From contig JAHPZI010000030.1 in the NCBI GenBank assembly GCA_019058295.1, forward strand, positions 62,001 to 126,000: a DNA stretch of 64,000 nt, read 5' to 3'. The position numbers and the translations under genes are program-made. Within the stretch, counting starts at the first letter, position 1, and each line of letters starts with the position of its first letter. Origin of the DNA: Promethearchaeota archaeon. Its GTDB lineage: Archaea > Asgardarchaeota > Lokiarchaeia > Sigyniarchaeales > SOKP01. Shown here piece by piece: positions 17,587 to 25,921 of this stretch. A model generated the notes under the pieces. It ran no database searches. It was not told the origin of the DNA and saw only the letters and a list, made by a program, of their open reading frames with translations.

Positions 17587-18717
17587 ATGAGTTCATGGAA
17601 AGACATTTATTCGGAAGTTAAGAAGAGAAAGATGGAGGCGCTAAATAAGGGTGGTGTAGTTAAAGCGGTTGAAGAACATGGAAAGATTCTTGCTGTTGAT
17701 GGGAAATTCGAAAAACCGAAAAAAATTATTCAACATATGTATGCCCATGAAAAGACGATAATAAAACCAAAAGCTATCTTAAAAACTGACTTGGATTCAT
17801 ATGATCTCGTTTTAATTGGGTGCCCTGGAGATGAAATTCCTCCTATCGCTCATTCAAAAATTAAAGATTTTGTGTCAAATGGTGGCTGGTTACTCACAAC
17901 AGATTGGGCAATTCACCATATTATCCAAAATATATTTCCTGGGTTTATTAGTTGGAACGGAATAAAAACAGATGATGCGGTTGTTGCGTGTCAAATTTTA
18001 GAACCAAATCATCCATTTTTAGATGGTGTTTTAGGTGAAATTCAGCAAAAAAAATGGGCTAAGAAAACAAGTGCTAATACTGGAAAAACAGAATTCCGTT
18101 GGTGGCTTGAAACTCGATCTTTTCCTATTCAAATTTTAAAATCTGCCGCTGTTGAGGTATTAATAGCTTCAAATGAGCTTAAACAGAAATGGGGCGAATC
18201 TCCTGTATTAGTATATTTTGATTTTGGAAAAAAAGGGGGCCGAATAATTCACATGATTTCTCATACTCATCTTCAAAAAGGAGGTGCTAAAGGAAAATAC
18301 GCCTCAGCATTAATCATAACAAATATTTTAGATGAAAAGATTTCACAAAAAATGGGTCTTGACAAAAAACCAGCGGAGCGGTATGTTTCAGATTGGGAAA
18401 CTCCACCTCAACAACAATCTCCTTCCCAAACTCCATTGGAAGGACAACGGGTAAGGCCATCTCAAAAAGACGATTATTTAACACCAACGACAGCTGGGAG
18501 TGGGATTGGTTTATCTGGTACCTCTCAAATTATAGAAGCAAACGATAAAAATTTTTCATTTTCTAATAAATGTGTCTTTTGTGGTAAAAAATTTGCCGAC
18601 TTTAGCGAAAAAATTTATCTATGTAAAGAATGCGGAGCTCCTTACCATGAGATTTGCATTAATTTGCAAATTAACCATGGAGTTTGTAAAAAATGCAATA
18701 GAATATTATTATGGTAA
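17587..18717 (+). CDS. Glutamine amidotransferase-fold protein with C-terminal RING/PHD-like zinc domain
   Basis: A 376-residue two-domain protein. Residues about 20-250 have a class I glutamine amidotransferase-like (ThuA/DUF4350-type) fold pattern: LVLIGCPGDEIPP, a GGWLLTTDWAIHH segment, and a late GGRIIHMISHTH strand. No clear Cys-His-Glu triad is seen, so it may bind ligand rather than catalyse. A Pro/Gln-rich linker (about 275-310) leads to a C-terminal zinc domain with C329, C332, C346, C349, H354, C357, C367 and C370, a C4HC3-type spacing like RING-CH or PHD fingers. This combination is not one I recognise. It may act in protein-protein recognition; function is open. Confidence 0.6.
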   Translation: MSSWKDIYSEVKKRKMEALNKGGVVKAVEEHGKILAVDGKFEKPKKIIQHMYAHEKTIIKPKAILKTDLDSYDLVLIGCPGDEIPPIAHSKIKDFVSNGGWLLTTDWAIHHIIQNIFPGFISWNGIKTDDAVVACQILEPNHPFLDGVLGEIQQKKWAKKTSANTGKTEFRWWLETRSFPIQILKSAAVEVLIASNELKQKWGESPVLVYFDFGKKGGRIIHMISHTHLQKGGAKGKYASALIITNILDEKISQKMGLDKKPAERYVSDWETPPQQQSPSQTPLEGQRVRPSQKDDYLTPTTAGSGIGLSGTSQIIEANDKNFSFSNKCVFCGKKFADFSEKIYLCKECGAPYHEICINLQINHGVCKKCNRILLW

Positions 18718-18878
18718 ACCAATCCAAATCGATGTTGATTGAAATGGAAGATTTTTTATGAAAAAAGATTTTTACCTCTAAGAAATAAAATTGGACTTTT
18801 TTCTTTCTTTTCCTACGAATAGTTTTATTATATCTTAAATAAGATTAATTATAATAATTTAAAATTTAGGGATATTGA

Positions 18879-20177
18879 ATGGTTAATTTTAACGAAATTT
18901 ATAAAGAAGTAGACAATTTAGATACCGATAAAATTATGGATTTAATGAGAACTTTAATAAATATCGACACGACAGTGCCTCCAGGTAATTCTTATCGAGA
19001 ATATGTGGATATGATTTCCCCCTATTTTATGGAATTAGATTATTCCTTAGAGGAAGTTATTATGCCAGAAGAACTTGTTAAACAAATTCCTTATCCATTG
19101 GAAGGTCCTCGAGTTAATCTTGTAGCAACAAAGGATTTTGGTCAAGAAAAATATGTAACTTTTTACGGCCATATGGATGTTGTTCCTGCCCCCGATGAGG
19201 GTGAGAAAAAATGGCGTTTTCCTCCTTTTGAAGCAACTATGATTAAAAGTGGTAAAATCTATGGTCGAGGAGTGGCAGACATGAAGGGGTCTATGATTTG
19301 TCTAATATTAGCACTTCAAATAATAGAGAAATTAAAACTTACTCCACAGTATAATATTCGAGTTTTGAACTGTACAGATGAAGAAATTGGTAGTTACCCT
19401 GGTGTTCGTTATCTCGAAGAGCAAGGCTACATTAAAGGAACAACATCCGAGGAAAAAAGTATGGTTTTTTGTATGGAAGGTGTAACTAATCCTATAATTC
19501 CAATAGGTATGGCTGGCGATTTGGATATAATTGTTGAAACAATCGGTAGAAGTTGCCACTCCGGTATGAATTTCATGGGTGTAAATGCTTTAGAAGAGAT
19601 GATTCCCATTTTATCAGAACTTATGAAATTAAAAAAAATCGTCGAAGAACGTGAAAGCCAAGATATTCCCGGATTCCCAAGACCAGGGACTGGCGAGAAG
19701 CGAAATATGACTCCTATGTTTAACTTAGATATTATTAGATCTGGCGAAAAGGCTAACATCGTACCAGATTTATGTACACTAACTATAAATCGACGTATTA
19801 TCCCAGAAGAAAATTTTGAAGACGTAAAACAAGAAATTCAAGACGCTATCGAAAGAGGAAAGGAAAAAAGTAAAGCATTAGATGTGAGAACTACTTTTAA
19901 ATACGCTTATCCGCCATTGAAAACAGATCCCAATTCACCCGCTTCAATAAGATTAAAAAAAGTGATTAGTTCTGTTCAAAATGTTCCTGAAGAAAATATT
20001 CCAGTAATTGGTGTTTCAGGAAGTACTGATATGGGTTTTCTAAATGAATATGATGTAATAGTGCCTGGAGTTGCAAATACCGGCTCAAATCCACATGGAG
20101 TTAACGAAACTATTAAATTAAAAGATGTGAAAACTTTCATAAAACAAATTATTGTATTCCTTTGCGCTGATTTATAA
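18879..20177 (+). CDS. M20-family metallopeptidase (ArgE/DapE-like deacylase)
   Basis: A 432-residue M20A-family enzyme. Metal-site motifs are FYGHMDVVP near residue 97, YGRGVADMKGSM near residue 130, NCTDEEIGS with the catalytic Glu near residue 168, a CMEGV segment near 200, and the C-terminal SNPHGVNE. This is the ArgE/DapE/CPG2-like branch that hydrolyses amide bonds of N-acylated amino acids or small peptides. The substrate cannot be read from sequence: no arg or lysine biosynthesis genes are nearby. A T-rich stretch after the stop separates it from the convergent ferredoxin gene. Confidence 0.85.
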   Translation: MVNFNEIYKEVDNLDTDKIMDLMRTLINIDTTVPPGNSYREYVDMISPYFMELDYSLEEVIMPEELVKQIPYPLEGPRVNLVATKDFGQEKYVTFYGHMDVVPAPDEGEKKWRFPPFEATMIKSGKIYGRGVADMKGSMICLILALQIIEKLKLTPQYNIRVLNCTDEEIGSYPGVRYLEEQGYIKGTTSEEKSMVFCMEGVTNPIIPIGMAGDLDIIVETIGRSCHSGMNFMGVNALEEMIPILSELMKLKKIVEERESQDIPGFPRPGTGEKRNMTPMFNLDIIRSGEKANIVPDLCTLTINRRIIPEENFEDVKQEIQDAIERGKEKSKALDVRTTFKYAYPPLKTDPNSPASIRLKKVISSVQNVPEENIPVIGVSGSTDMGFLNEYDVIVPGVANTGSNPHGVNETIKLKDVKTFIKQIIVFLCADL

Positions 20178-20238
20178 AAAAAAAATAAAAAAAAATTTGA
20201 GTTTTTTTATTATTTAGCAATTTTTATTGAGACAGAAT

Positions 20239-20436
20239 CTAATTCTCTATTATTTCTATTGCCTCTTCAGGACATTGTGTCTCGCAAGCTCGACAACCTA
20301 CGCAATCGTCACGATTATCCTCAAGAACGTTAACTTTGCCACCTTCTGGCTCGCCAAAACACTCGCTTGGGCACACCTCATAGCAAGTCCCGCAGCCCGT
20401 ACAGGCATCCATATCTATCTTGATATCAAAAGACAT
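20239..20436 (-). CDS. 2[4Fe-4S] ferredoxin
   Basis: A 65-residue bacterial-type ferredoxin with two complete CxxCxxCxxxC clusters: C12, C15, C18, C22 and C45, C48, C51, C55. An extra Cys at 26 lies between them. Such ferredoxins carry low-potential electrons for oxidoreductases such as 2-oxoacid:ferredoxin oxidoreductase and hydrogenases. It is a single gene facing the M20 peptidase, with no redox enzyme next to it, so it is probably a general cytosolic carrier. Confidence 0.93.
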   Translation of the reverse strand: MSFDIKIDMDACTGCGTCYEVCPSECFGEPEGGKVNVLEDNRDDCVGCRACETQCPEEAIEIIEN

Positions 20437-20671
20437 TTTTCATCAAAACTTTTGTGTGTTTTCGATTTATTTTTAATTTTTCAATTAAAATAATTCCTTT
20501 AGTTTAAAAATTGTGTAAAAAATATAAAGTTTTGATTAATAGTAAAAACCACCAATCAACCATCAATAAATGGAATTGAATCTATTTATTCATGGAATGT
20601 TATTAAAACGATAAGAAAGAAAAATTTGATTTTAAAATTAAAAAAAAAATAAAAATTTATATGTTCTTTTA

Positions 20672-20995
20672 TTATTCTTGTGCGGCTTCTTCGGCAGCTA
20701 ATTCTTCCTCAAGTTCTTCGAGAGGAACAGGAGCTGGCGTTGTTAACATTGAATATCCAATCCAAATCGCTATGATACAAATCAGAACTACGAGCAACCA
20801 TAATGGAAGTACAACGAATAAGCGCCACGAGAAGATATCAAATGGTAACATATCGGAGATAATTGGCATTTTAAAACCTCCAGATACACCAATCGCTTCC
20901 ATAAATAAATCTACGATTGAGCCCAGAGTATAAAGAATAGCGATGAGGATGCCCAAAATCATAATTATTAGTCCAATTATTTTATCTTTTGCCAT
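20672..20995 (-). CDS. Small two-helix membrane protein
   Basis: A 107-residue protein with two clear hydrophobic helices (about residues 7-30 and 58-82) and an acidic Glu/Ala-rich C-terminal tail of about 20 residues. The loop between helices includes MPIISDMLPFD. I do not recognise the family. It stands alone between the ferredoxin and ribokinase genes. The ATG is preceded by AAGGTTTTAAAA on the minus strand, which gives a reasonable Shine-Dalgarno-like AGGT. Its function is unknown. Confidence 0.65.
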   Translation of the reverse strand: MAKDKIIGLIIMILGILIAILYTLGSIVDLFMEAIGVSGGFKMPIISDMLPFDIFSWRLFVVLPLWLLVVLICIIAIWIGYSMLTTPAPVPLEELEEELAAEEAAQE

Positions 20996-21222
20996 TTTTA
21001 AAACCTTTCTTATATGTTATTTTTTATTTTTAATCTAAAATTTTTAAATATATAAAGCTATATTAGATATTTTTTTTTAAAAGTTTTTCAAATAAAAACC
21101 ATTTGGTTTTATCTGATTATTTACTTTATTCAAAAATAGGTAAAATATTATGATGATTATTTATTAGTTAATATTGAAAGAAATAAATAAATCTTAACCC
21201 CATGGAATTATAGTGTAGAGAT

Positions 21223-22176
21223 ATGTCCGATAAAAATGGGTATGTCCTCGTTATAGGCTCAAGTAATATGGATCTTAATATCTATTCAGAAAGACTTCCA
21301 AAACCCGGAGAAACTGTGACTGGGGGCATATTTAAACAATTTTTAGGAGGAAAAGGTGCCAATCAAGCTGTAGCGTCAGTGAGAGCAGGGGTTAAAACAA
21401 TATTTATTGGTAAAATTGGAAATGATTTTTTTGGGGATCAAATGCTTTCTCGCTTAACAAAAGAAGGCATTAACACGAGCCATATTATTAAAGATGCTCA
21501 GGAGTCAAGTGGAGTAGCATTTATAATGATAGATGACAATGGAGAAAACATGATTAGTGTAGCTCCAGGAGCAAATGCAATGTTGAATCCGTTGGAAATT
21601 AGAGCTAAATCTGATATTATTAAAAAAGCAAAGGTAATAGTTGTTCAGATGGAGCTTTCAATTGAAACTATTGAAGAAATATATAGAATAGCTTCTCAGG
21701 GGAATGTAATAAAGATTTTAAATCCAGCACCACTAAAACCGATTCCTATTAGTGTTTTGAAAAACATTGATATAATTATTCCTAATGAAGGAGAACTATT
21801 CCGCTTACATTCTCTTTTAGAATTTAAGGAGTTATCAGGCAAACAGAAAGAAAAAATTATCCAAGCTTCAAAAGACATAGCAAGTTTGGGTATAAGAATA
21901 GTTATTACAACATTAGGAAGTAAAGGATGCCTAATTGTTGAAAATGATGAGGTTTTCGAGATTCCTGCGTTTAAAGTCGAGGCAATAGATACAGTAGGAG
22001 CTGGAGATTGTTTTAATGGAGTTTTAGCAAGTAAATTATGTCAGGGTGAAACATTATTAAACGCTGTAAAGTATGCAACCGCTGCGGCTTCAATTGCAGT
22101 GACAAGAAAAGGTGCTCAAGAATCCATGCCATTCATAAATGAAATTGATGAGCAATTTAAGAAATTTAGAAAATGA
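21223..22176 (+). CDS. rbsK: Ribokinase / PfkB-family sugar kinase
   Basis: A 317-residue PfkB-family kinase closest to ribokinase. The N-terminal GSSNMDLNIY and LGGKGANQAVA motifs bind sugar, and the catalytic DTVGAGDCFNG near residue 250 carries the base Asp. Ribokinase phosphorylates D-ribose at O5 with ATP, linking ribose from nucleosides to the pentose phosphate pool. The length matches the family. The next gene, a cupin isomerase-like protein, starts 10 bases later, which suggests a two-gene sugar-use operon. Substrate could also be another furanose, as PfkB members vary. Confidence 0.85.
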   Translation: MSDKNGYVLVIGSSNMDLNIYSERLPKPGETVTGGIFKQFLGGKGANQAVASVRAGVKTIFIGKIGNDFFGDQMLSRLTKEGINTSHIIKDAQESSGVAFIMIDDNGENMISVAPGANAMLNPLEIRAKSDIIKKAKVIVVQMELSIETIEEIYRIASQGNVIKILNPAPLKPIPISVLKNIDIIIPNEGELFRLHSLLEFKELSGKQKEKIIQASKDIASLGIRIVITTLGSKGCLIVENDEVFEIPAFKVEAIDTVGAGDCFNGVLASKLCQGETLLNAVKYATAAASIAVTRKGAQESMPFINEIDEQFKKFRK

Positions 22177-22185
22177 CTTGAAAAA

Positions 22186-22872
22186 ATGACAAATGAAATA
22201 GTAAAGGAAATTATTTTCCCAGAAAAAGGAACTTTATTGAGAAGAAATGACTCACAAGAGTTAAAAATAACACTAAATCGGGAGGCCATTAAAAGTATAT
22301 TTATTATTAATGGAACAGCGTTTATTACTAAAAATGCGTCTGAGTCAGATCTTATTATAAAATCGAACCATTATTATATGATAATAAATAAGGGGGAAAA
22401 AGAAATTGAAATAAAATATAGTTATAATATATCTAATCACCAGATTATTTACGATCCATACAGATATTTAGATTTAGAGAGAATAAATTTTAAACCAGAG
22501 GATTTTAAGCAAAGATATGAAATTCCTGATGGATATATAGACATGCTTCCTAAATGGTATAGTTTCAAATTTACCTATCCTAAGTATAATCTAATCTTTG
22601 TTAAACCAGAAATGGGACTTTCAATTCAAACTCATAAAATGAGAAATGAATATTGGGAAATTTTAGAAGGAAATCCTATAATAATTAATAACAATAAAGT
22701 TCATTATTATGTGAAAAAAGGTCAAAAATTTGACATTCCAATTAATACCTATCATTCTATTATTAACCCAAATAAAGATCGGGAACAATTTGTGGTGATT
22801 AAAGAATCTTGGAATGGAAATTTCGATGAGGAAGATATTAAGAGGGTGTTTAATCCAAACGAATACAAATAA
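22186..22872 (+). CDS. Cupin-fold sugar isomerase-like protein
   Basis: A 228-residue protein with a C-terminal cupin at about residues 130-215. Motif 1 reads GLSIQTHKMRNEYWEILEG, where the usual HxH is reduced to HxM but the Glu is kept; motif 2 is DIPINTYHSIIN with the second His. This is similar to the cupin of type II mannose-6-phosphate isomerases and D-lyxose isomerases. The N-terminal 100 residues are beta-rich and may be a second degenerate cupin. Co-transcription with rbsK points to sugar phosphate metabolism. Loss of one metal ligand makes catalysis uncertain. Confidence 0.6.
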   Translation: MTNEIVKEIIFPEKGTLLRRNDSQELKITLNREAIKSIFIINGTAFITKNASESDLIIKSNHYYMIINKGEKEIEIKYSYNISNHQIIYDPYRYLDLERINFKPEDFKQRYEIPDGYIDMLPKWYSFKFTYPKYNLIFVKPEMGLSIQTHKMRNEYWEILEGNPIIINNNKVHYYVKKGQKFDIPINTYHSIINPNKDREQFVVIKESWNGNFDEEDIKRVFNPNEYK

Positions 22873-23076
22873 TTTCTATTTTCCCTTAAGAAAAACAGAC
22901 AAATCTTATGATGAAATTTAAAGTTTTAAGGCGTTATAGAATCTTTTCAAAAAATCTTCTTGCTTGCTTTTAAATTTTGTGTTTTTTTCCACTCTTTTTC
23001 TGCCCTCTTTAATAAAATTAAAATTAAACCTTTTACTTATTAGACTAGTATAATAAATTCTATTGGAAAAATAAAT

Positions 23077-23090
23077 TATAATATATAAAT
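23077..23090 (+). promoter_or_regulatory. Candidate TATA box of the ribosomal protein operon
   Basis: An uninterrupted TATA-like stretch lies about 25 bases upstream of a GGTGG Shine-Dalgarno-like motif (23104-23108), which precedes the S19 ATG at 23114. The spacing suits an archaeal TATA box with a short 5' leader. The region is AT-rich throughout, so the call is tentative. Confidence 0.35.
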
Positions 23091-23113
23091 TGAATTAAGA
23101 AACTGGTGGAATA

Positions 23114-23632
23114 ATGGCTCCAGATGAAGAAATGGAAGATGGAGAAGGAGAAAAAACAGAAAAAAAAACAGAAGAGAAAGAAATTACTAAAGAATCTGAC
23201 GACCAATTAGACACTGAGGCTGAACTCGATAGATTAAGATTCCATTATAGAGGTCATACCTTAGACGAGTTAAAGAAAATGAATATGGATCAATTTATCC
23301 AATTATTACCCGCAAGGGCAAGACGCTCCTTAAAACGAGGATTACCGCCAAGACAAAAGAAGCTGTTGGAACGATTAAGAAGAGCTTATAGAGCGAAGAA
23401 AAGGGGTAAAGACTTACTCACCAGAACCCATGTACGCGATATGCTCGTGTTTCCTGAGATGGTAGGTCTTAAAATTGGAGTTTATAACGGGATGAAATTT
23501 GAAGTCGTTGAGGTAAAACCAGAAATGATTGGACACTATTTAGGTGAATTTGCCCTTACTCGAAAAAGAATTCAGCACGGTTCTCCCGGAATTGGGGCCA
23601 CAAGAAGTTCAAAATATGTTCCACTAAAATAA
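23114..23632 (+). CDS. rps19: Ribosomal protein uS19 with acidic N-terminal extension
   Basis: Small-subunit ribosomal protein uS19, 172 residues. The core begins near residue 40 ([17 protein letters not shown]) and ends with the conserved [28 protein letters not shown] tail, read here as TRKRIQHG...[12 protein letters not shown]. The first 38 residues are a highly charged Glu/Lys extension absent from most archaeal S19 proteins (usually 130-150 residues). uS19 sits on the head of the 30S subunit. It opens the operon in this window; L3, L4, L23 and L2, which often precede it, are not present upstream. Confidence 0.95.
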   Translation: MAPDEEMEDGEGEKTEKKTEEKEITKESDDQLDTEAELDRLRFHYRGHTLDELKKMNMDQFIQLLPARARRSLKRGLPPRQKKLLERLRRAYRAKKRGKDLLTRTHVRDMLVFPEMVGLKIGVYNGMKFEVVEVKPEMIGHYLGEFALTRKRIQHGSPGIGATRSSKYVPLK

Positions 23633-23663
23633 TCAAAAATAAAGCTAAATGAGATGGTAAAAA

Positions 23664-24143
23664 ATTCCAAACTGGGGATATTCTTTTACTGAGGAACGAT
23701 GGGACGTTGATCGCATGGCAAAAGCATCAGGCAGGGATATAAGAATAAAACCTAAACATGCGAGAGAGATATGTGCTGTTCTCAAAGGTATGAGATTAGA
23801 CCAAGCCAAAAGCTTTTTAGAGGATGTAATTCAGCTAAAACAATCAGTACCGTTTAGGCGTCATAAGAAAAAACAGGCTCATAGAAAAGATTTAAAACAA
23901 TTTAAATGGTATGCTGGGAGATATCCCCAAAAAGCGGCGGCAAGAATTTACGAAGTTCTTACAACTGTAGAATCTAACGCTGAATATAAAGGTTTAGATG
24001 TCGATTTATGTAGAATTATCCATATTTCAGCGAATAGAGGAAGAATAATAAAAAGATATATTGAACGTGCGCACGGAAGATCGACGCCGAGGAATAGACA
24101 TTTAACTCATCTAGAGATTGTTTTATACGAATTACCTAGTTAG
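23664..24143 (+). CDS. rpl22: Ribosomal protein uL22, probable AUU start
   Basis: Large-subunit protein uL22, which lines the peptide exit tunnel. The first ATG in frame is at 23715, but the frame upstream still codes for conserved uL22 sequence: PNWGYSFTEERWDVDR precedes MAKASGRDIRIKPKH, matching the family's WxYS N-terminus. The frame is open back to a TAA at 23658, with no ATG, GTG or TTG between. The only fitting start is ATT at 23664, with a GGT-containing Shine-Dalgarno-like stretch five bases upstream. I therefore annotate a 159-residue protein starting at AUU. A single-base error in the six-A run just before is an alternative, since five A would link an ATG at 23654. Confidence 0.85.
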   Translation: MPNWGYSFTEERWDVDRMAKASGRDIRIKPKHAREICAVLKGMRLDQAKSFLEDVIQLKQSVPFRRHKKKQAHRKDLKQFKWYAGRYPQKAAARIYEVLTTVESNAEYKGLDVDLCRIIHISANRGRIIKRYIERAHGRSTPRNRHLTHLEIVLYELPS

Positions 24144-24219
24144 AATTGTTTTTTAAACAATAAAAATAAAAAAATAAAAAAAATTAAATCAAAAAAATAA
24201 AACTAAAGGTGTAAAAAAG

Positions 24220-25008
24220 ATTCCTTTATCGAAGCATTTTATAGAACAGGGGATTAAGTTAATGCAAATAAATGAATATCTACGGTCTGAATTAGTTCGA
24301 GCAGGATTTGCTGGAATAGACCTTCAAAAAACTCCTCTTGGTGTAAGGATAACTCTTAAAACAAGTCGTCCAGGACTTGTAATTGGCAAAGGAGGTAAGC
24401 GAATACAAGAAATTACTGATGTTCTGCGTGATAAATATGAACTTGAGATGCCACAGATAGAGGTCGAAGAGGTCGCAAATCCTGACCTAGATGCCCAGAT
24501 AATGTCAGAGAGATTGGCATATTCTCTCGACCGTGGTAGACATTATAGGCGTGCGGGCTATTATATCTTAAGAAAAGTAATGGACGCGGGTGCTCGTGGC
24601 GTAGAAATCATTATTTCAGGTAAAGTAACTTCTCAACGAGCCAGAACCCAAATTTTTAGGGCTGGGACAATGAAGAAAAGTGGAATGCCAGCCCAAGAGG
24701 CTGTAGATAAAGGAATCTCTCAATGTATACAGAAGAGCGGAGTTCTTGGTGTTGTAGTGAAAATTATGCACGCTGACTATAAAATGGGTGACGAAGTTAA
24801 AATTAAGGAAAAAGAATTGGAAATGGCTCAAAAACAAGAAGAAGCTAAATTAGCTAAATTAAAACCGAAACCACTGTCTGATGAGGAAATTGAAGAAGAA
24901 GAAATAGAAGGAGCCGTACCTGAAGAGCTTAAAGAATTGATAGAAGAGGTTGACGAGGAAGATATTAAAGAAGTTTCTTTGGAATCCTCTGAAGAAAAAT
25001 CGGAATAA
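24220..25008 (+). CDS. rps3: Ribosomal protein uS3, probable AUU start, acidic C-terminus
   Basis: Small-subunit protein uS3, with a KH domain (LVIGKGGKRIQEITD) and the ARGVEIIISGK segment. The first ATG, at 24262, would remove the conserved N-terminal helix. Upstream in frame lies PLSKHFIEQGIKLM, which aligns with archaeal uS3 N-termini of the type FIREAVKEMLIDE. No ATG, GTG or TTG exists in frame back to the TAA at 24175. ATT at 24220 has an AAGGTG Shine-Dalgarno motif (24206-24211) eight bases upstream, so I annotate an AUU start and 262 residues. The last 60 residues are rich in Glu, an unusual acidic tail. Confidence 0.88.
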   Translation: MPLSKHFIEQGIKLMQINEYLRSELVRAGFAGIDLQKTPLGVRITLKTSRPGLVIGKGGKRIQEITDVLRDKYELEMPQIEVEEVANPDLDAQIMSERLAYSLDRGRHYRRAGYYILRKVMDAGARGVEIIISGKVTSQRARTQIFRAGTMKKSGMPAQEAVDKGISQCIQKSGVLGVVVKIMHADYKMGDEVKIKEKELEMAQKQEEAKLAKLKPKPLSDEEIEEEEIEGAVPEELKELIEEVDEEDIKEVSLESSEEKSE

Positions 25009-25042
25009 ATCTTTTTAAATTATATAGAACAAGAAATAAAAA

Positions 25043-25267
25043 ATGAAGATAGTAAAAGCCGAAGAAATTCGGAATATGGATGATATGGAAAGGGAGAGAA
25101 AATTAGTTGATTTAAGAGAAGAATTAATGTTACTTTATTCTGCGCAAACAGGGGGAGGTATTACCGATAATCCCGCAAAAGCGAAGATATTAAAGAAACA
25201 AATAGCAAGGATCTTAACTATTAAGAACGAAGAGAAAAAATGGCAAGAATGGGCTAGAGAAGAATGA
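25043..25267 (+). CDS. rpl29: Ribosomal protein uL29
   Basis: A 74-residue uL29 with the two-helix hairpin typical of the family: an N-terminal EEIRNMDDMERERKL segment, then LREELMLLYSAQTGGG and AKILKKQIARILTI. It binds 23S rRNA next to the exit tunnel. Its TGA stop overlaps the ATG of the RNase P gene in an ATGA junction, which implies translational coupling. The gene order S3-L29-Rpp29-S17 is the archaeal standard. Confidence 0.93.
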   Translation: MKIVKAEEIRNMDDMERERKLVDLREELMLLYSAQTGGGITDNPAKAKILKKQIARILTIKNEEKKWQEWAREE

Positions 25268-25569
25268 ATATCAATCCAAAATATTTAATTTATCATGATT
25301 TAATAGGATTATACGCTTATGCAAAACTTATATCAAAACCAAAAAAGAAGATGAATTTCTCAAATATAGGTGTGGTTATTGATGAGTCAAAAAATATGTT
25401 AATTACGGAAAAAAACAATACGATAAAAAAATATATCAAAAAAGATTACATCTTTAGATTTCAACTTTCTAACGAAGATTATAATATGTTGGAAGTATTA
25501 GGGACTAAAATTGTTGGTCGTCCTGAAAATAGATTAAGAAATTTGCGAAAAAAAAGGTGGAAAAAATAA
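25264..25569 (+). CDS. rnp1: RNase P protein component 1 (Rpp29/POP4)
   Basis: A 101-residue Rpp29/POP4 homologue with the Sm-like barrel segments IGVVIDESKNMLITE and the C-terminal GTKIVGRPENRLRN motif, the family hallmark. It is a subunit of archaeal RNase P, which removes 5' leaders from pre-tRNA. Its position between uL29 and uS17 is conserved in archaea. The start overlaps the uL29 stop by four bases. Its substrates here would include the intron-rich tRNA precursors described below. Confidence 0.92.
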   Translation: MNINPKYLIYHDLIGLYAYAKLISKPKKKMNFSNIGVVIDESKNMLITEKNNTIKKYIKKDYIFRFQLSNEDYNMLEVLGTKIVGRPENRLRNLRKKRWKK

Positions 25570-25570
25570 A

Positions 25571-25909
25571 ATGAGTCGGAACATAGGAGTGCCAGGTGTA
25601 AAACCTCCAAAAACAGGGGAATGCTCAGATACAGAGTGTCCTTTTCATGGGAGTACAAGGATAAGAGGAAAAATTACGAAAGGAGTTGTAGTAAGCAAAA
25701 AATCAAAGAATACCGTAATTATTAGAAGAGATTACATGCAATTTATTAGAAAATATCAGCGATACGAACGACGTAACACTCGTCTTGCTTGTCACTTACC
25801 AGAATGCTTGTGGCATGAAATTGAAGTTGGAGACACGGTGAGAGTTGGTGAATCTCGAAAAATATCAAAAACAAAAGCATTTATTGTATTAGAGAAAATC
25901 TCAAGTTAA
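25571..25909 (+). CDS. rps17: Ribosomal protein uS17
   Basis: A 112-residue archaeal/eukaryal-type uS17. It begins NIGVPGVKPPKTGECSDTECPFHG, with the characteristic N-terminal extension, and continues with VVVSKKSKNTVIIRRDY and HLPECLWHEIEVGDTVRVGE. It is an early-assembling OB-fold protein that binds helix 11 of 16S rRNA. It starts one base after the Rpp29 stop. Confidence 0.95.
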   Translation: MSRNIGVPGVKPPKTGECSDTECPFHGSTRIRGKITKGVVVSKKSKNTVIIRRDYMQFIRKYQRYERRNTRLACHLPECLWHEIEVGDTVRVGESRKISKTKAFIVLEKISS

Positions 25910-25921
25910 GGTGCAAACTAA

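Noticed and set aside
20227..20493. Plus-strand frame opposite the ferredoxin gene
   Set aside because: The minus strand encodes a clear 2[4Fe-4S] ferredoxin with eight cysteines, so the other strand is only a shadow.
22873..23113. 21-codon frame upstream of uS19 as a leader peptide or L39e-like gene
   Set aside because: Sequence has no similarity to small ribosomal proteins and no Shine-Dalgarno.
23715..24143. uL22 starting at ATG 23715
   Set aside because: It would remove the conserved WGYS N-terminal segment, which is encoded in frame just upstream.
24262..25008. uS3 starting at ATG 24262
   Set aside because: It would remove the conserved N-terminal helix; an in-frame AUU with a good Shine-Dalgarno lies 42 bases upstream.
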